Source: Pseudaquabacterium terrae (lineage in GTDB: Bacteria; Pseudomonadota; Gammaproteobacteria; Burkholderiales; Burkholderiaceae_C). Taken from it: 64,000 bases of DNA. The stretch lies in NCBI RefSeq assembly GCF_013266755.1, contig NZ_JABRWJ010000005.1, positions 558,001-622,000 on the forward strand, given 5' to 3'. The notes below the pieces were generated by a model. The model saw nothing but the letters and a program-made list of their open reading frames with translations, had not been told where the DNA came from and ran no database searches. A program made the position numbers and the translations under genes. Positions 58,818 to 64,000 of the stretch are shown here, one piece after another (position 1 is the first letter of the stretch; every line of letters starts with the position of its first letter).

Positions 58818-60254
58818 TCACCAGGGCAGTGAGTAGGTCTTCAGGTTCGTGAAGCTCTTCATCGCTTCCTGCACACCTTCCTTGTACCCCAGGCCCGAGT
58901 CCTTGATGCCGCCGAAGGGCGTGAGTTCCAGCCGGTATCCGGGCACTTCGCGCACGTTGACGGTGCCGACCTGCAGCTCGTCGACGAAGCGGCGGATCAC
59001 GTCGAGCCGGTTCGTGCACAGCGACGACGACAGGCCGTAGGCGGTGCCGTTGGCGATGCGGATCGCTTCGTCGACCGAGCCGAAACGGATGATCGGCGAC
59101 ACCGGGCCGAAGGTCTCTTCGCGCACCACCGTCATCGCCGGGTCGACGCGGTCGAGCACCGTCGGCGCGTACAGCGCGCCGTGGCGGCGGTGGCCGGCGA
59201 GCAGCCGCGCGCCCTGCGCGATCGCCTCGTCGACACGGGCTTCGAAGAGCCGCGCCGCGGCCTCGTCGATCACCGTGCCCATCTCGGTCTTCTCATCGCT
59301 CGGGTCACCGTAGGCCCACGCCCGCGTCTTGTCGACGACCAGCTCGGTGAAGCGCTCGGCGACCTGCTCGTGCACCAGCAGTCGTTTGACCGCCGTGCAG
59401 CGCTGGCCCGAGTTCTTGTACGAGCCCTGCACCGCAAGCGTCGACGCCTCGTCGAGGTCGGCATCGTCCATCACGATGATCGGATCGTTGCCGCCGAGCT
59501 CGAGCACCACGCGCCGGTAGCCGGCCTTCGAGGCGATGTATTTGCCGATCGCGACGCCGCCGGTGAAGGTGATGAGGTCCACCGCCGGATGCGTCAGCAG
59601 CTCGTCGGCAATCTCGTGCGGATCGCCGGTGATCACGCTCAGCATCTCCGGCGGCAGGCCGGCCTCGTAGAGGATGTCGGCGAACAGCAGCGCGGACAGC
59701 GGCACCTTCTCGCTGGGCTTGAGCACCATGCGGTTGTTGGTGGCCACGGCAGGCACCACCTTGTGCGCAACCTGATTCATCGGATGGTTGAACGGCGTGA
59801 TCGCGGTGATCACGCCGAGCAGCGGCTCGCGTTGCGTGTGCACGCGGCGCTTGCGGCCATGCGGCGTGATGTCGCACGAGAAAGTCTGGCCGTCGTCCTT
59901 CAGGCACTCGTTGGCACCGAACATCAGCACGTCGGCGACGCGGCCGGCTTCGTAGCGGCTGTCCTTCAGGCTCAAGCCGCTTTCGGCGGTGATCAGCGCG
60001 GCGATCTCGGCGCTGCGCGTGCGCACCGCGGCCGCCGCGCGGTTCAGGATGTTCGAGCGCTCGAAGCGCGACAGGGCCGACTTGTGGGCGCGGGCGATCT
60101 GAAAGGCCTGGCGCACTTCTTCCAGCGTCGCTTTCGGCACGGTGCCGACGAGCTCGCGGGTGTAGGGGTTGCGAACCTCGATGCAACGATCGGGCGCGCG
60201 ATCGGCGCCGATCTTCTCGCCGGCGATGCGCAAGGCTTCGTGCCGCGGGCTCAT
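58818..60254 (-). CDS. phnY: Phosphonoacetaldehyde dehydrogenase
   Basis: 478 residues, aldehyde dehydrogenase superfamily. The catalytic Cys is in NSGQRCTAVKRL (about 290), the general base Glu in LELGGNDPIIVMDD (about 255), the NAD-binding GGVAIGKY block is about 230, and ITPFNHPMNQVAHKVVPAVA is the typical N-terminal NAD fold. Placement directly after phnA and under a phosphonate GntR regulator identifies it as phnY: it oxidises phosphonoacetaldehyde, produced from 2-aminoethylphosphonate by PhnW, to phosphonoacetate. PhnW is not in the window. ATG at 60254 directly precedes the phnA stop. Confidence 0.9.
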   Translation of the reverse strand: MSPRHEALRIAGEKIGADRAPDRCIEVRNPYTRELVGTVPKATLEEVRQAFQIARAHKSALSRFERSNILNRAAAAVRTRSAEIAALITAESGLSLKDSRYEAGRVADVLMFGANECLKDDGQTFSCDITPHGRKRRVHTQREPLLGVITAITPFNHPMNQVAHKVVPAVATNNRMVLKPSEKVPLSALLFADILYEAGLPPEMLSVITGDPHEIADELLTHPAVDLITFTGGVAIGKYIASKAGYRRVVLELGGNDPIIVMDDADLDEASTLAVQGSYKNSGQRCTAVKRLLVHEQVAERFTELVVDKTRAWAYGDPSDEKTEMGTVIDEAAARLFEARVDEAIAQGARLLAGHRRHGALYAPTVLDRVDPAMTVVREETFGPVSPIIRFGSVDEAIRIANGTAYGLSSSLCTNRLDVIRRFVDELQVGTVNVREVPGYRLELTPFGGIKDSGLGYKEGVQEAMKSFTNLKTYSLPW

Positions 60255-62214
<1,960 letters not shown>

Positions 62215-62217
62215 CAG

Positions 62218-62290
62218 TGCCCGCCCGGCCGCCCGAAGGGCGCTGAGCGCCCCTCGGGGGCCGCGAACGAAGTGAGCTGGGGGCTGTCCA
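62218..62290. repeat. GC-rich intergenic element, copy B
   Basis: Contains GGCCGCCCGAAGGGCG (62227-62242), identical to the start of copy A, then CCCCTCGGGGG and a GAACGAAGTGAGC spacer ending GGGGGC. Lies between the GntR start and its operator. Confidence 0.55.
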
Positions 62291-62320
62291 TTCGCGTGCA
62301 TTGGACGACCCGGATCGCCT

Positions 62321-62374
62321 ATTGTCAACAATCAGCAAAATACCGTTGACACACTTCGAAGCAGGGCGATAGAT
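62321..62374. promoter_or_regulatory. Divergent phn promoter region with GntR operator
   Basis: ATTGT-CA-ACAAT (62321-62332) is a palindrome of the size bound by FCD-type GntR proteins. On the plus strand TTGACA (62346-62351) and TAGATT (about 62370-62375) at 18 bp spacing can drive phnS. On the minus strand TTGACA (complement of 62323-62328) lies inside the palindrome and can drive the regulator operon. Binding would block the leftward promoter and affect the rightward one. Confidence 0.6.
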
Positions 62375-62397
62375 TGCGCGGCACGCAGGCGCTGCCG

Positions 62398-62455
62398 GGC
62401 CGCCCCAAGGCGACTGCGCCCCTCGGGGGCCGACGCCGAAGGCGTCTTGGGGCCA
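62398..62455. repeat. GC-rich intergenic element, copy C
   Basis: GGGCCGCCCCAAGGCG start, CCCCTCGGGGG core, and the inner hairpin GACGCC-GAA-GGCGTC (62432-62446), ending GGGGCC just before the phnS Shine-Dalgarno AAAGGAG. Same build as copies A and B. Confidence 0.55.
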
Positions 62456-62471
62456 ATGAAAGGAGAAGTTC

Positions 62472-63509
62472 ATGCGAATTCCGGGTTCCGTCCACTTGTT
62501 CGCCGCCGCGGCCCTGCTCGCGCTGGCCTTGCCCGCCGCGGCGCAGAAGACGCAGCTGCTGGTCTACACCGCGCTGGAAACCGACCAGCTGAAGGCCTAC
62601 CAGGAAGGCTTCAACAAAGTGCACCCTGACATCGACCTGCGCTGGGTGCGCGACTCCACCGGCGTGATCACCGCGAAGCTGCTGGCCGAGAAAGCCAACC
62701 CGCAGGCCGACGCGGTGATGGGCGTGGCGGCCTCCAGCCTCGCGCTGCTCGACCGCAACGGCATGCTCGAGCCGTACCGGCCGCTGAACTTCGACGCGAT
62801 CATGAGTCAGTTCCGGGACAAGAAGAACCCGCCCGCCTGGTTCGGCATGGACGTCTGGGGTGCGACGGTGTGCTTCAACACCGTCGAGGCGCAGAAGAAG
62901 AACATTCCGAAGCCCGAGACCTGGAAGGACCTGCTGAAGCCCGCCTACAAGGGCCAGATCGTGATGCCGAACCCGGCCTCGTCGGGCACCGGCTTCTTCG
63001 ACGTCACCGCCTGGCTCACGCTGTGGGGCGACGACGGCGGCAAGGGCGGCGGCTGGAAGTACATGGACGGGCTGCACGAGAACATCGCGCAGTACACGCA
63101 CTCCGGCTCGAAGCCCTGCAACATGGCGGCCGCGGGCGAGTACGTGGTCGGCATCAGTTTCGAATACCGCGCCAACGCGAACAAGGCCAAGGGCGCGCCG
63201 ATCGACCTGGTGTTCCCGAAGGAAGGCCTGGGCTGGGACCTGGAAGCCTTCGCGATCCACAAGGGCACCAAGAAGCTCGATGCGGTGAAGAAGCTGGCCG
63301 ACTGGGCGTCGAGCAAGGACGCGATGCTGCTTTACGGCAAGAACTTCGCGATCACCGCGCAGCCCGGCGTCGCCGCGCCGCTGGCCAACGTGCCGAAGGA
63401 CTACGAGGCGCGGCTGGTGAAGATGGACTTCGCGACCGTGGCCGAGAACCGCGAGCGCGTGCTCGCCGAGTGGACCAGGCGCTACAACGCGAAATCCGAG
63501 AAACGCTGA
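62472..63509 (+). CDS. phnS: 2-aminoethylphosphonate-type ABC transporter substrate-binding protein
   Basis: 345 residues. Signal peptide ([20 protein letters not shown]); a type II periplasmic-binding fold follows: [80 protein letters not shown]. The VYTALE...VRDSTG pattern is typical of PhnS-like AEP binders related to iron-binding FbpA proteins. AAAGGAG lies before the ATG. It starts a rightward operon with the ATPase two bases after its stop. The adjacent phnA-phnY supports a phosphonate ligand. Confidence 0.9.
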   Translation: MRIPGSVHLFAAAALLALALPAAAQKTQLLVYTALETDQLKAYQEGFNKVHPDIDLRWVRDSTGVITAKLLAEKANPQADAVMGVAASSLALLDRNGMLEPYRPLNFDAIMSQFRDKKNPPAWFGMDVWGATVCFNTVEAQKKNIPKPETWKDLLKPAYKGQIVMPNPASSGTGFFDVTAWLTLWGDDGGKGGGWKYMDGLHENIAQYTHSGSKPCNMAAAGEYVVGISFEYRANANKAKGAPIDLVFPKEGLGWDLEAFAIHKGTKKLDAVKKLADWASSKDAMLLYGKNFAITAQPGVAAPLANVPKDYEARLVKMDFATVAENRERVLAEWTRRYNAKSEKR

Positions 63510-63510
63510 C

Positions 63511-64000
63511 GTGTCGACGCCGTTCCTGGAGCTGTCGGGCATCCGCAAGGCCTTCGGCAGCTTCGTGGCCCTGGAGCAGATCGACCTGCACATCGCGCAG
63601 GGCGAATTCGTCTGCTTCCTCGGGCCCTCGGGCTGCGGCAAGACCACGCTGCTGCGCATCATCGCCGGGCTCGAGGAACAGACCGCCGGGCGAATCACAT
63701 TGGCCGGGCGCGACATCTCGCGGCTGCCGCCGGCCGAGCGCGACTACGGCATCGTCTTCCAGTCGTATGCGCTGTTTCCGAATCTGAGCATCGCCGACAA
63801 CGTCGCCTACGGCCTGGTCAACCGCAAGGTGCCGAAGGCCAAGGCGAAGGCGCGTGTCACCGAGCTGCTGGCGCTGGTCGGCCTGCCCGGCTGCGAGGCG
63901 AAGTTTCCGGCGCAGCTGTCGGGCGGCCAGCAGCAGCGCATCGCGCTGGCGCGCGCGCTGGCCACCTCGCCCGGGCTGCTGCTGCTGGACGAGCCGCTGT
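63511..64000 (+). CDS. phnT: Phosphonate ABC transporter ATP-binding protein, N-terminal part
   Basis: 163 codons visible, cut by the window edge. GTG start at 63511, one base after the phnS stop. Walker A is [12 protein letters not shown] (about 39-50), Q-loop [12 protein letters not shown], signature [16 protein letters not shown], Walker B LLLLDEPL at the edge. Matches the PhnT/PotA-type importers. Permease genes are expected immediately to the right. Confidence 0.9.
   Translation, partial: MSTPFLELSGIRKAFGSFVALEQIDLHIAQGEFVCFLGPSGCGKTTLLRIIAGLEEQTAGRITLAGRDISRLPPAERDYGIVFQSYALFPNLSIADNVAYGLVNRKVPKAKAKARVTELLALVGLPGCEAKFPAQLSGGQQQRIALARALATSPGLLLLDEPL

Overview
The window is high-GC DNA from a free-living betaproteobacterium. 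The gene repertoire (five-gene urea ABC transporter operon, AlkB alkane hydroxylase, phosphonoacetate hydrolase cluster with its own GntR regulator and AEP-type ABC transporter, DUF2917/MocR pair, ProQ with long disordered arms) best fits Burkholderiales, in the Rubrivivax/Leptothrix/Methylibium neighbourhood. That placement is an inference from gene content and composition, not a database result.

Left third (1-20145): a genomic island. Its right edge is marked by a 47-nt 3' fragment of a tRNA-Asn gene (20099-20145), the usual scar of tRNA-site integration; the intact tRNA should lie left of the window. Inside, from left to right: (i) a minus-strand operon (5737 to <1) encoding a DUF499 ATPase, a small unrecognised protein, an AlbA_2/Schlafen-type ATP-binding protein and a DUF1156 DNA methylase, which looks like an anti-phage or modification locus cut off by the window edge; (ii) two related, broken tyrosine integrases flanking two unknown genes, the second preceded by an excisionase-like HTH gene; (iii) a frameshifted membrane-protein relic; (iv) a HipBA kinase module, a DUF1778/GNAT (TacAT-like) module, a SWIM-finger SNF2 helicase, an unusual MazG-PIN fusion, an AbiEi/AbiEii pair and an autoregulated XRE regulator. 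Several of these carry clear palindromic operators.

Middle (20146-43500): chromosomal backbone with small stress and membrane genes, a MocR regulator divergent from DUF2917, a PhoD-like phosphatase fused to an alpha/beta hydrolase, an isolated ureD, a compact three-gene envelope operon ending in a TPR-CHAT lipoprotein protease, an RTX/DUF5648 surface protein, a GST, a flavoprotein and the complete urea transporter operon urtABCDE (43270 down to 37656, minus strand).

Right third (43500-64000): alkB, glycerophosphodiesterase, several small enzymes, an M16 peptidase, a ParA-like ATPase, a VapBC pair, an AraC regulator overlapping a phospholipase D-type lipoprotein, an alpha/beta hydrolase lipoprotein, ProQ, then a phosphonate locus. 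In the latter, a GntR regulator, phosphonoacetate hydrolase, phosphonoacetaldehyde dehydrogenase, a Na/Pi cotransporter and an EamA transporter run leftward. A binding protein and ATPase of an aminoethylphosphonate-type ABC transporter run rightward off the window edge. A palindromic operator sits between them. The enzymes oxidise phosphonoacetaldehyde to phosphonoacetate and hydrolyse it to acetate and phosphate.

Four GC-rich intergenic elements of related sequence recur near 43461, 55123, 62218 and 62398. No CRISPR array, rRNA or complete tRNA gene was seen.
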